A stretch of 64,000 nt of DNA, from contig LJCX01000019.1 in NCBI GenBank assembly GCA_001298545.1, positions 328,582 to 392,581 of the forward strand, written 5' to 3'. Positions 51,434 to 60,034 of this stretch are shown here, piece by piece. Source of the DNA: Actinobacteria bacterium OV320. GTDB taxonomy: Bacteria; Actinomycetota; Actinomycetes; Streptomycetales; Streptomycetaceae. Made by a program: the position numbers and the translations under genes. Within the stretch, counting starts at the first letter, position 1; each line of letters starts with the position of its first letter. The notes beneath the pieces are model-generated. The model saw only the letters and a list, made by a program, of their open reading frames with translations, did not search any database and was not told the DNA's origin.

Positions 51434-53279
51434 CGGCGGCGCGCAGCGTCAGCGTCGGCTCGGCGTGCGCGTCGTCGGGGCCGAGAACGGCGGTGAAGGC
51501 GTCCGTCCGCACGGTCAGGCCCTCCTCGGCCCACTCGACCGCGACCGTGAGCGGCTCCTCGGTGCCGTGGCGCACCGCGAACACGTGCAGGTCGTCCGGC
51601 GCGTCCGGGAGCGGTCCCGCCTCCAGTGCCGTCGAGCTGACCAGGTGGCGCCAGCCCTCGTCGGGGTTGCCGTAGCCGCGCGGGTCGGCGGCGAGCGCGA
51701 AGGCGGCCTCCTGCTGGGTGAGTCCGGCGCGCGCGTCGAAGTGCTCGGCGCCCTCGGCTGCGGGGTGCGTGAGGCGCAGGCCGCCCGGTGCGGAGACGGC
51801 TCCGTGCGCGGTGCGCCGGACCCGGTCGCCGTCGTCCTCGGCGTAGGGCAGGCCGGCCAGCAGGTACGGCGTCCCGTCGAGGCGCTCCACGGCGACCGTC
51901 GTCCACAGGGTGGTGCCGTCGGTGACGTACAGGGAGCGCACGCTGCGCAGGACGTGGTCGCGGCCGACGACCGGCTTGGTGACGAGCTTGGCCGTCAGGC
52001 CGTCGGCGCGGGCGTCACGGACCCGGACCTCGCCCATCGGCCGGCACAGCAGGAAGCCGTCGGTGACGGGGCCGAAGCCGTGCTGGCGGTTGACGGCGGC
52101 GGGCAGGTAGTAGGTACCGGCCGCCTCGACGACCGCGGGGGTCATCCGGTCGTCGAAGGCCACCGAGACCGTGCCGGCACGCAGTTGGTGCCGTGCGGGT
52201 CCGGTGGACGGCTCGCGGTGCCAGCGCGTGGTGTCCTGGATCTGCCAGACCAGCATCCACGCGAAGTGGCCGTCGACGCCGCCGTCCGCCTTGACGGCGT
52301 GCCGTGCCCAGCGGCTGTCGCCCCGGTAGCGGCCCAGGTCTGCGCCGATCCGGGCGCCGAAGTAGCGCAGGCCGAGGGCGGACTCGAAGGCCGAGTGCTG
52401 CTCGCTGTAGCGGGGGCCGCCGTTGTCGAAGCCGCCGCCGGTGAGGCGGGCGTCGAGGTAGCGGGCGAGCGCCTCGCCGTCCTCGGCGAAGACCTCCTCG
52501 CCGCTGACCCGGTGGGCCTGGGCGAGGAAGGAGAGGGAGATCGGGCCGTAGTTGTTGTCGTAGGCACCGCCGTGCTCGGGGGGCAGCAGGGCGCCCCGGT
52601 CGCGGACCCGGTGGGCGCGGATCTCGTCGCAGTACAGCGCGAGGGCCCGTGCACGGACCGGCTCGCCGTCCTCCGGCGCAAGGTGGCGGGCCAGCATCAG
52701 GCCGCCGACCACACAGCCGATGGCCTGGTTGCCCGCCTCCTGGGGGTTGAAGAAGGTCGCCCCGGTCAGCCAGCTCCAGTAGCCGCGCGCCACCTCCAGC
52801 AGCTCGGCGCGCTGCTCGTCCGGCACCAGGCCGTCGGCGGTGTCGAGCACGTTCACGGCCTGGAGCAGCGCCCACACCGTGCTCGGCCAGTCGCCGACGG
52901 GGTGTGCGCCGGCCGCCAGGGTGTAGCGGGCGTACGGGAGCCCGGAGCCGCGCACCCTCAGGTTCGGGTAGCCCGGGTTGTCGTCCCGGTAGACCCGTTC
53001 GCGGAGGTGGAAGGCGAGGCTGCGGTGCACCGCCTCCGGCAGCCGCGGGTCCTTGGTGCGCTGCCAGGCCAGGGCCAGCAGGGAGGTGATGCCGAGCGAG
53101 GTGTCGCCGATGTCGTCGACGCAGTCGGGGTGCTCCAGGTTTCCCTGCGGGGTCAGGCGGCGCAGCGCCTGTTCGGTGACGTCGGCGAGGACGGCGTCGT
53201 ACGCCTGCGGGGTGTCGGGCAGGTCGTGCAGCGGGCCGCGCTGGTGCAGGAGGTACACGGGAGGGGACGTAAGGTCCAC
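51423..53279 (-). CDS. Putative alpha/alpha-toroid carbohydrate-active enzyme A
   Basis: The product is 618 aa, starting at GTG 53279. The first 370 residues look like an alpha/alpha barrel: paired helices with Trp, Tyr and His at the ends, such as G-D-W-P-S-T-V-W-A-L-L, A-Y-D-N-N-Y-G-P-I-S and R-Y-S-E-Q-H. The C-terminal 250 residues are b-rich. This is the build of many polysaccharide lyases and some hydrolases, but I cannot place it in a named family. There is no signal peptide, so it is cytoplasmic. It is the last gene of the sugar-import locus. Confidence 0.65.
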   Translation of the reverse strand: MDLTSPPVYLLHQRGPLHDLPDTPQAYDAVLADVTEQALRRLTPQGNLEHPDCVDDIGDTSLGITSLLALAWQRTKDPRLPEAVHRSLAFHLRERVYRDDNPGYPNLRVRGSGLPYARYTLAAGAHPVGDWPSTVWALLQAVNVLDTADGLVPDEQRAELLEVARGYWSWLTGATFFNPQEAGNQAIGCVVGGLMLARHLAPEDGEPVRARALALYCDEIRAHRVRDRGALLPPEHGGAYDNNYGPISLSFLAQAHRVSGEEVFAEDGEALARYLDARLTGGGFDNGGPRYSEQHSAFESALGLRYFGARIGADLGRYRGDSRWARHAVKADGGVDGHFAWMLVWQIQDTTRWHREPSTGPARHQLRAGTVSVAFDDRMTPAVVEAAGTYYLPAAVNRQHGFGPVTDGFLLCRPMGEVRVRDARADGLTAKLVTKPVVGRDHVLRSVRSLYVTDGTTLWTTVAVERLDGTPYLLAGLPYAEDDGDRVRRTAHGAVSAPGGLRLTHPAAEGAEHFDARAGLTQQEAAFALAADPRGYGNPDEGWRHLVSSTALEAGPLPDAPDDLHVFAVRHGTEEPLTVAVEWAEEGLTVRTDAFTAVLGPDDAHAEPTLTLRAAVRG

Positions 53280-53328
53280 GGGGATCAGCCCTTCATGCCT
53301 GAGATGGCCATGGCGTGGGTCGTCGGAG

Positions 53329-55044
53329 TCACACGACGGGTGCGGGCCGGCGGGCGCGCAGTGCGAGGGTCAGTGTGTGCGGGCCGAGTCCACCGATGCA
53401 GACGCGGTTCCCGGTCGTCGCATCGGTGCCGCCCACCACGGTCCAGTCCTGCCCCGGGTCGTACCGCAGTACATCGCTCCGGTCCGGCCCGGCAAGCGGT
53501 TCGCCTGCCTCGACGGCGGCCTCGACCCGGATCTCGTCGTGGCCGACCCGGTAGGTCATCGCGGTCGTCAGGCACCAGCGCCCGTCGCCGATCGGTACGG
53601 CGCCCTCGGGCACGCCACCCGGCCGGAAGGTCAGTTCGAGGGCCCAGGGCACCCGTGGTCCGCTGATGTCGATCCGCAGGTCCGCGCCGTCCTCCCGCAG
53701 GTCCACCTCGACGCGGGTCGTGTGGGAGACCTCGTCCCGAGGCCGGTCCGGGAAGGCCATCGCGGCCGAGAAGCGTCCGTCGTCCACCAGCCGGTAGACG
53801 CCGTCGTCCCGTCGCCGGTCCGGCGGCAGCGGCTGGTAGTAGGCGGCCGTGAGGGTTTCGGAGAGCCGGTACCGGTGGTCGGCGAGCCGGTGCATGTCGG
53901 CGGCGCGGAACGGGCCCAGGTCGAAGAATCCCCGTGAGAGCCGGACCGCGTCGAGGACGGCGTCGCCCGCGAACAGGCGCAGGAAGGTGGGGTTGCAGGC
54001 GAGGCCCGAGCGGATGCGCCGGTGCGCGGGCACGTCGGAGCCGCCGTACACCACCGTGTGCGCGGTGGCCGAGGCGCGTGCGGCGAGACGGGCGGTGGTG
54101 AGGTACCGGTCTCGGGGCAGTGTCTCCACGGCCGGTGCGGGCAGGACGCGGCACAGGTCCGGGGTGAGGAGGGTCTGGGCGAGCAGGTCGGGCTCGTCGA
54201 TGCCGCCGGCGGCCGCCAGCCGTGCCGCCCGGCCGAAGTCGCCCCGGCCGGTGCGGATCGCGAGCAGCCGGTAGTGCGGCAGGTAGGGCGCCAGCGGGAA
54301 CGGGTGGTTCTGGTCCTGCCGTCGCGAGTGGACGGTCTCCACCGTGCCGTCCGGCCTGATGAGGTCCAAGGTGGTGGCGAGATTGCGTTCGACGGCGTCC
54401 AGCAGGTCGGCGCGGCCGAGCACCTCGGCCAGCAGGAGCAGCGACGGGTTGGACACGTGGGCCGCGTAGTTGGCGCTGCGTTCCGAGTACAGGCCCTCCG
54501 CGTCGATGTCGACGCCCTCGGCGAGCCACGCCTCGGCGCGGTCGAGCAGCCGGTCGTCCGGGAACGACCGGTGCAGCCGGGCCAGTGCCGCCGACAGCTC
54601 CCAGCGGTGGTTCGGGGTGTGCACCCCGCCGGTCAGGAGACTGCCGCGGGCGGCGCCGGCGATCTCGGCGAGCGCGGCCGTGACGTCGTGCAGTTCCGGC
54701 CCCGCGCCGGCGGCGAGGACGTGCGCGTCGCACACGTCGTTGACGGTGAACGCGGAGTCCGGGGGTGACTGCACGTTGTCGCCGCCGGCGAAGAGGCCGG
54801 TGGGTGTCTGCGCGGCCCGCAGGGCGCGCAGGTGGGTCGCCGCGGCGGTGACGGCCTGCTCGCTGCCGTGGAGTGCCGAGTCGGTGGAACGGTACGCCGC
54901 GACCAGAGTCTTGACCCGGCGTGCGAGAGCGCGGTGGGTCACACCTGCGGGTTCCTCGCCGGGGTCGGCCGCCAGCGGGGCGGCCAGCCGGTCGGCGGCG
55001 CCGGCCACCGCGCGGACGAACTCGTGGTCGAGCGGGGTGGGCAA
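53329..55044 (-). CDS. Putative alpha/alpha-toroid carbohydrate-active enzyme B
   Basis: The product is 571 aa. I use TTG 55044: AAGGA lies seven bases upstream and the codon starts two bases after the permease stop. The N-terminal 370 residues form a helical toroid with Y-S-E-R-S-A-N-Y, a pattern shared with heparinase II/III-like lyases. The C-terminal 200 residues are a b-sandwich. The H-x-H-x-D motif of classical heparinase II/III C-terminal domains is absent. No signal peptide is visible. It probably acts on the imported oligosaccharide together with enzyme A. Confidence 0.65.
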   Translation of the reverse strand: MPTPLDHEFVRAVAGAADRLAAPLAADPGEEPAGVTHRALARRVKTLVAAYRSTDSALHGSEQAVTAAATHLRALRAAQTPTGLFAGGDNVQSPPDSAFTVNDVCDAHVLAAGAGPELHDVTAALAEIAGAARGSLLTGGVHTPNHRWELSAALARLHRSFPDDRLLDRAEAWLAEGVDIDAEGLYSERSANYAAHVSNPSLLLLAEVLGRADLLDAVERNLATTLDLIRPDGTVETVHSRRQDQNHPFPLAPYLPHYRLLAIRTGRGDFGRAARLAAAGGIDEPDLLAQTLLTPDLCRVLPAPAVETLPRDRYLTTARLAARASATAHTVVYGGSDVPAHRRIRSGLACNPTFLRLFAGDAVLDAVRLSRGFFDLGPFRAADMHRLADHRYRLSETLTAAYYQPLPPDRRRDDGVYRLVDDGRFSAAMAFPDRPRDEVSHTTRVEVDLREDGADLRIDISGPRVPWALELTFRPGGVPEGAVPIGDGRWCLTTAMTYRVGHDEIRVEAAVEAGEPLAGPDRSDVLRYDPGQDWTVVGGTDATTGNRVCIGGLGPHTLTLALRARRPAPVV

Positions 55045-55046
55045 GG

Positions 55047-55949
55047 TCAGTCCTTCAGTCCGGCGTTGATGTCGGCGTTCATGACGTACTTCTGGAACAC
55101 CAGGAAGACGACGATCAGCGGGATCATGGAGATGACCGAACCGCCGAGCAGCACCGACCAGTTGATGTTCTGCGCCCCTACGAGGCTCTGGATGCCGATC
55201 TGCACGGTGAACTTCTCGGGGTCGTTCAGCATCAGCAGCGGCCAGATGTAGTCGTTCCACCGCCACTGGAACGACAGGATGGCGAGCGTCAGCATGATGG
55301 GCCGGGAGAGCGGCACCATGATCCGCAGGAAGATCGACAGCTCCTTGGCGCCGTCGATGCGGGCGGCCTCGATGAGCTCGTCGGGGACCGTCAGGAAGAA
55401 CTGACGGAACATGAAGCACCCGGTCGCGGTGAGCAGGGCCGGGAGGATGATGCCGGCGAGCGAGTTGTAGAAGCCCAGGTCGCGGACCACCAGAAACAGC
55501 GGGGCGAGCATGACCTCGGCAGGGAGCATCGTGGTGGCCAGGATGCAGAGGAAGAAGGCCTTGAGCCATCTGTTGTCGTACTTGGCCAGCGCGTACCCGG
55601 TGCAGCAGCTGACTCCCACCGTGAGGATCGTCGCGATCACACAGACGAGGGTCGTGTTGATGAAGTACTGGGCGAAGTTGGCGCTTGCCCACGCTTCCTT
55701 GTAACCCGAGACGGTGGGGTTCTGCGGGAGCACCGTCAGCGGGAGGGAGAACAGGTCTCCCGCCGGTTTGAAGGAGCTGAGGACGAACCACAGCACCGGG
55801 ATCCCGTAGAGGCCCGCCAGGACCCACAGCAGAGTCGTCGGGGCAATCGCGCGCCGAAGCCCGCCGGTCGCCGACCCGCGTGACCTCTTCCTGGAGACGG
55901 CCCGTACGGAGTCGGCGTCGGCCTTGCGCGGCATGTCTGTGGTTGTCAT
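55047..55949 (-). CDS. Carbohydrate ABC permease (MalG type)
   Basis: The product is 300 aa, starting at ATG 55949, which overlaps the upstream permease stop as ATGA. Six membrane helices and the EAA coupling loop E-A-A-R-I-D-G-A-K-E-L-S-I-F (near 200) are visible. It follows a disordered basic N-terminus. It pairs with the MalF-type permease. No ATPase is encoded here, so a shared MsiK-type ATPase is likely, as usual in Streptomyces. Confidence 0.9.
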   Translation of the reverse strand: MTTTDMPRKADADSVRAVSRKRSRGSATGGLRRAIAPTTLLWVLAGLYGIPVLWFVLSSFKPAGDLFSLPLTVLPQNPTVSGYKEAWASANFAQYFINTTLVCVIATILTVGVSCCTGYALAKYDNRWLKAFFLCILATTMLPAEVMLAPLFLVVRDLGFYNSLAGIILPALLTATGCFMFRQFFLTVPDELIEAARIDGAKELSIFLRIMVPLSRPIMLTLAILSFQWRWNDYIWPLLMLNDPEKFTVQIGIQSLVGAQNINWSVLLGGSVISMIPLIVVFLVFQKYVMNADINAGLKD

Positions 55950-56857
55950 CGGTTCTCCACCCGCCGGTTGACCATCATCTGGATGACCGCGACGCCCATC
56001 AGGATGAGCATGAGCACGAACGACGCGGCGCTCGCGTAGCCGATCTGGCCTGCCTTGAACCCGGTCTGGTAGATGTACTGGACCAGCAGATTGTTCGACG
56101 TTCCGGGTCCGCCGCTGTTGAGGGAGGCGAACACCGCGTATTCCTTCATCGCGTGGATCGTGTTGAGCAGGATGACGATGAAGGAGGTGGGCGCGATACT
56201 CGGCAGTGTGATGCTGATGAACTGGCGCCACGGACCGGCGCCGTCGAGCGCCGCCGCCTCGTAGTACGACGTCGGTACGTTCTTGATCGCCGCGATGAAC
56301 AGCAGCATCGAGAAGCCCGTCCAGGCCCAGGCGGCCGCCACCACGACCACGATCAGTGACAGGTCCGCGTTCGACTGCCACGGAACGGCGCTTCCGCCGA
56401 GCTTCTCGATGAGGTAGTTGACCAGTCCGAAGTTCTCACCGAACAGCCATCGCCACAGGACACCCACGATGATGGGCGACAGCAGCCACGGGATGAAGAA
56501 GAAGAGCCGGGCGACCGACGCACCCTTGGCGTGCTTGCTCACCAGCACGTTGGCGATGAGCAGCGACAGCACGAAGTTCAGCGGAACGAAGAGCACGGTG
56601 TACAGCAGCGTCCGGGTCGTCGCGTCGTAGAAGGTCGAGTCCCCGAGCAGCTTCTGGTAGTTGTCCAGTCCGACGAACTGGAACGACCCCACGCCCGTGT
56701 AGTTCGTGAAGGAGTAAACGAGCCCGATCACCGCCGGCCAGACGAAAAACAGCGCGAAGAGCACGACATTGGCCGCGATGAGGACGAGCGGCGCAAGGGT
56801 GTACTTACTACGGCTCCTGGGCGGGCTCACGGACACGTCCGAGGCGCGTTTTGTCAT
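55946..56857 (-). CDS. Carbohydrate ABC permease (MalF type)
   Basis: The product is 303 aa, starting at ATG 56857. Six membrane helices are predicted, with the EAA loop Y-Y-E-A-A-A-L-D-G-A-G-P-W-R-Q-F near 210. The start lies 116 bases after the receptor gene, and the gap contains a strong hairpin that should lower permease expression relative to the receptor. Confidence 0.9.
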   Translation of the reverse strand: MTKRASDVSVSPPRSRSKYTLAPLVLIAANVVLFALFFVWPAVIGLVYSFTNYTGVGSFQFVGLDNYQKLLGDSTFYDATTRTLLYTVLFVPLNFVLSLLIANVLVSKHAKGASVARLFFFIPWLLSPIIVGVLWRWLFGENFGLVNYLIEKLGGSAVPWQSNADLSLIVVVVAAAWAWTGFSMLLFIAAIKNVPTSYYEAAALDGAGPWRQFISITLPSIAPTSFIVILLNTIHAMKEYAVFASLNSGGPGTSNNLLVQYIYQTGFKAGQIGYASAASFVLMLILMGVAVIQMMVNRRVENR

Positions 56858-56927
56858 CTTCCTGACTCCGTGCTGGTGGATGGGATTGCGGTGGGCTCAC
56901 GCCATGAGCCCGGCATCACGCGGACGT

Positions 56928-56970
56928 CCAGGTCCGGGCGGCAGCGGCTCGCACCGCCGCCCGGACCTGG
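56928..56970 (-). terminator. Intra-operon hairpin between receptor and permease genes
   Basis: A perfect 15-bp inverted repeat (CCAGGTCCGGGCGGC / GCCGCCCGGACCTGG) with a 13-base loop starts three bases after the receptor stop. In sugar ABC operons such hairpins protect or partly terminate mRNA so that the receptor is made in excess. Confidence 0.75.
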
Positions 56971-56973
56971 GAC

Positions 56974-58302
56974 CTACTTCACGCCGCCGACCTGCTGGTT
57001 GTAGCCAGCCACGATGTTCTCCAGGGCCTTGTCGGCCGACTGCTCACCGTTGATCGCCTTGCCGATCTCCGCCTTGGTCGGGTCGTCGGTGAGGCTCTTG
57101 CCGTTCAGCGCCCAGTTCGTCTGCGCGACGTTGAAGTAGCCGGAGACGGGGGCGTAGAGCGGAATCGACTCGTTGTAGAGCTTGAACGCCGCCTGCGCCG
57201 CCTCGGACTTGAAGGGGTACGTCGGGTTCAGGCCGCTCTCGACCGGCAGGAACCCGGACGCCTCGCACAGCGCCTTGTAGTGCTCGGGCTCGTACAGCCA
57301 CGAGATGAACTTGTTCGCGGCGGTGGCCGCGTCGCCGTTGTTGTTGAAGCCCACGACCATGCCGCCGCTGTTGACGTCGCTGGCCTGCACCGGCTCGGCG
57401 GGGGTCGGGACGCTCGCCCACTCGAACTTCGTGACGCTCTCCGCGAAGGAGGCGACCTGCCACACACCGGACCAGTAGGCGACGACGTCACCGCTCTGGA
57501 ACATGGCCGACGGGTCGGCGCCGCTGGTCCACACCGACTTCGGCATGGTCTTGTCGTCGTTCCAGCCGACGAAGGTGTTCACGGCCTTCTTGGTCGCCTC
57601 GTCCGCCGAGAACTTGCCGGAGGAGTCGGCGTGCATGTACTGCCCGCCCATCTCGTACACCATGGCGCGGAGTCTGGAGGGCGACTGGTCGAACGTCAGG
57701 GAGTACTTGGCCTTGGTCTTCTCCCGGACCTCGTTCGCCGCCTTGATGAAATCGGTCCAGGTCCAGGTCTTGGAGGGCGAGGTCGGGTAGGAGACGCCGG
57801 CCTTGTCGAAGAGCGACTTGTTGATGAACATGCCGGACGCGGTGACGTCCGAGGGGATGGACAGCACCTTCCCGGACGAGTCCTTGGCGACGAAGTTGGC
57901 GTTGATCTTGTAGGTCTTGTTGTTGGCGATGGAGCCGAGGTCGAGCAGCTTGTTCGACCAGATCGGGTCGATCTTCGGCACCGCCGCCACGTCGGGCAGG
58001 GAGCTCGCCTGCGCGGCGTTGCGCAGCTTCGCGTCGTAGCCGTCGTACGGGATGTTGACGAGCTTGACGTTGACGCCGGTTTCCTTCTTGTACGCCGCCA
58101 CCGACGCCTTCCAGCCCGCGTCCTGCCCCGGAACCGTGGAGATCCAGAACGTCAGCGACTTGGAGGTCCCGCCGGAGCCGGATCCCGACCCGCAGGCGGA
58201 GAGAAGCAGGGCACCTGCCGCGGCCCCGGCAGCGAGGGGAACCAGGCGGCGTATGCCGCCGCGGCCGAGTCGGCGGGAGCGCCGCACACCCACAGTGGTC
58301 AT
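56974..58302 (-). CDS. Sugar-binding lipoprotein of the ABC importer
   Basis: The product is 442 aa, starting at ATG 58302 behind AAGGGA. A basic n-region and hydrophobic core lead to the lipobox L-S-A-C (Cys37), then a Gly/Ser linker. The rest is a type-1 extracellular solute-binding fold of the maltose class: L-T-F-W-I-S near 50, many Trp and Tyr residues, and E-M-G-G-Q-Y near 220. It is the first gene of the import operon, and its promoter region holds a LacI-like palindrome. Confidence 0.9.
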   Translation of the reverse strand: MTTVGVRRSRRLGRGGIRRLVPLAAGAAAGALLLSACGSGSGSGGTSKSLTFWISTVPGQDAGWKASVAAYKKETGVNVKLVNIPYDGYDAKLRNAAQASSLPDVAAVPKIDPIWSNKLLDLGSIANNKTYKINANFVAKDSSGKVLSIPSDVTASGMFINKSLFDKAGVSYPTSPSKTWTWTDFIKAANEVREKTKAKYSLTFDQSPSRLRAMVYEMGGQYMHADSSGKFSADEATKKAVNTFVGWNDDKTMPKSVWTSGADPSAMFQSGDVVAYWSGVWQVASFAESVTKFEWASVPTPAEPVQASDVNSGGMVVGFNNNGDAATAANKFISWLYEPEHYKALCEASGFLPVESGLNPTYPFKSEAAQAAFKLYNESIPLYAPVSGYFNVAQTNWALNGKSLTDDPTKAEIGKAINGEQSADKALENIVAGYNQQVGGVK

Positions 58303-58536
58303 CTTCGATCCCTTTTTTTCGTCGTAGGGGACGGAGCACGGCGCCGACCGAAGCGGCACGGGTGCATTTTGCAGGAAGGTTTGCTTTCCGGTGGCGTCGG
58401 CCTCGCCCGGCCGCGTCGCCTCTACGGGTGGGATCCCCGGCCATGAGGGCCGTCGTCGCACAAGCACGCCCTCGTGCGGCTGCCGTACTTCACGTACGGG
58501 CGGGATGCTCAACCCAAGCCGGCGTCCCGACCGACT

Positions 58537-58551
58537 TAGAAAGCGCTTGTC
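58537..58551. promoter_or_regulatory. LacI-like operator palindrome upstream of the sugar operon
   Basis: AGAAAGCGCTTGT is centred on the perfect 8-mer AAGCGCTT (58541-58548), the core of many LacI/GalR-type sugar operators. It lies about 240 bases upstream of the receptor gene. No LacI gene is in the window, so the binding protein is unknown. Confidence 0.45.
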
Positions 58552-58580
58552 CGGACATTGGCAGACTGAGTCGCGGGCCG

Positions 58581-59738
58581 TCAATCCTTGGCCCGCGCGG
58601 CCTCGGTCACGGTTTGGACTCCCCGGGCGACCGCGAGCCGCGCGGCACCCGCGACGGTGCCGGTGTCCCCGACCGTGCTGCTCACCACCTCGGTGGGCCA
58701 GCTCAGCCGCCCCAGCTCGGCCCGCACACCGGGCAGGAGCTGCGGATCGGCGCCCGTGCTGCCCCCCAGCACGATCAGGCCCGGGTCCAGCACGGCGGTC
58801 ACGGCGGCGGCCAGCCGGCCCACGTCCGCGGCATGGCGGCCGACGACCTCGAGGGCCGGGGCACGGCCCTCGCCGGCGAGGGCGAAGAGCCGCTCGGTGG
58901 TGCGCGGGCAGGGGCCGTCGGCGTCCTGCCAGGCCGCCGCGGCCCGGCGCAGCAGGGAACGCGCCCCGATGTACTCCTCCAGGGCCTCCTGGCGCGGTTC
59001 ACGGCCGTCGTCCCAGGGGTAGGGCAGCCGGGCCAGCTCTCCGGCTGCGCCGTTCGAACCGCGCAGCACCGAGCCGCCGACGACGATGCCGAGGCCGATG
59101 CCCACGCCGATCCGCAGATATCCGAAGGTGTGCCGGCCGCGCGCGGCCCCCTCGTGCAGCTCCGCCAGCGCGGCGCAGTTGACGTTGTTCTCCAGGTGGA
59201 CGGGCACGCCCGGCGGCAGCGCGACGGCCATGGCGTCGAACACCGGACCCGCCTTGGCGGTCGCCGGGCGCATACCGCTGCCCTGCCGGTCCCGCGCGGC
59301 CACGTCACCGACGGCGACGACGATGCTGCGCAGCGGAAGGCCGGCGGGCAGCGCGGTGAGCGCCTCACGTACGGCGTCGGCCGCGTCCGTCCTGGAGGCG
59401 GTCGCCTCGGCGAGCAGGGAGCCGTCCAGGGCGCAGCTGCGGACCCGGGTGAGGGCGGGACCGAGGTCCACGGCGAGCACGGCCCCGGCGGCCGGCCCGA
59501 GACAGTAGACGGCCGCGGAACGCCCGGTGCCGCTGGAGGAGGTCCCGGAGTGCGTGGCGAGCCGGGCGCTCTCCAGCTCCGCCACGGCGGCCGACACCGT
59601 CGGCTTGGACAGGCCCGCCAGGCTCGCGAGCTGCGGCCGGGTCGCGCTGCCCGCCTGGGCCAGCACGGCGAACACCGCACTCGCGCTCTCGGTCAGGCGG
59701 GGGGCTTCCGCCACGTCGAGTTCCACAGTTTCCCCCAC
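58581..59738 (-). CDS. ROK-family transcriptional regulator
   Basis: The product is 385 aa, starting at GTG 59738; GTG 59726, with GGGGGA just upstream, is equally possible. The N-terminal winged helix-turn-helix (about 15-65) has A-T-R-P-Q-L-A-S-L-A-G-L-S-K-P-T-V. The kinase-like ROK domain follows, with A-V-D-L-G in place of D-x-G-x-T and E-N-N-V-N near residue 185. The C-x-C-G-x-x-G-C zinc motif common in ROK proteins is missing: that region reads P-W-D-D-G-R-E-P-R. It lies between the import operon and the divergent kinase gene. Confidence 0.85.
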   Translation of the reverse strand: MGETVELDVAEAPRLTESASAVFAVLAQAGSATRPQLASLAGLSKPTVSAAVAELESARLATHSGTSSSGTGRSAAVYCLGPAAGAVLAVDLGPALTRVRSCALDGSLLAEATASRTDAADAVREALTALPAGLPLRSIVVAVGDVAARDRQGSGMRPATAKAGPVFDAMAVALPPGVPVHLENNVNCAALAELHEGAARGRHTFGYLRIGVGIGLGIVVGGSVLRGSNGAAGELARLPYPWDDGREPRQEALEEYIGARSLLRRAAAAWQDADGPCPRTTERLFALAGEGRAPALEVVGRHAADVGRLAAAVTAVLDPGLIVLGGSTGADPQLLPGVRAELGRLSWPTEVVSSTVGDTGTVAGAARLAVARGVQTVTEAARAKD

Positions 59739-59866
59739 ACGGGTACAGGGCCGCGCGCCCGGACCGGTCGTCCCGGCGGGCTGCGGCGATGGGATGCTCC
59801 GACGTCGCGCGTTCCCGTCCCACGGCGGCCCGACGGGAGCCTGGACGGTCGAGTGCGCGATTACTC

Positions 59867-59904
59867 TTGACGCACTGTACTTCGTTAGTTAACTTCCTAA
59901 CGAA
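59867..59904 (+). promoter_or_regulatory. Kinase promoter with overlapping operator
   Basis: -35 TTGACG (59867-59872) and -10 TAACTT (59890-59895) are 17 bases apart. The perfect inverted repeat TTCGTTAG / CTAACGAA (59881-59888 and 59897-59904) covers the -10 box, so a bound repressor would block transcription. The ROK protein encoded divergently is the obvious candidate. Confidence 0.65.
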
Positions 59905-60034
59905 CTTCACGGTACTCGCCTGCCGTGCTCGTCAGAAGCCCGTCCCGGGGCTTCCCTAGTTCACCGATCCGCAACCCCTCAGACACGGTTCGCCCGCCGT
60001 CGCAGCTCGACGCAGCAACGACGAAAGAGGATCC

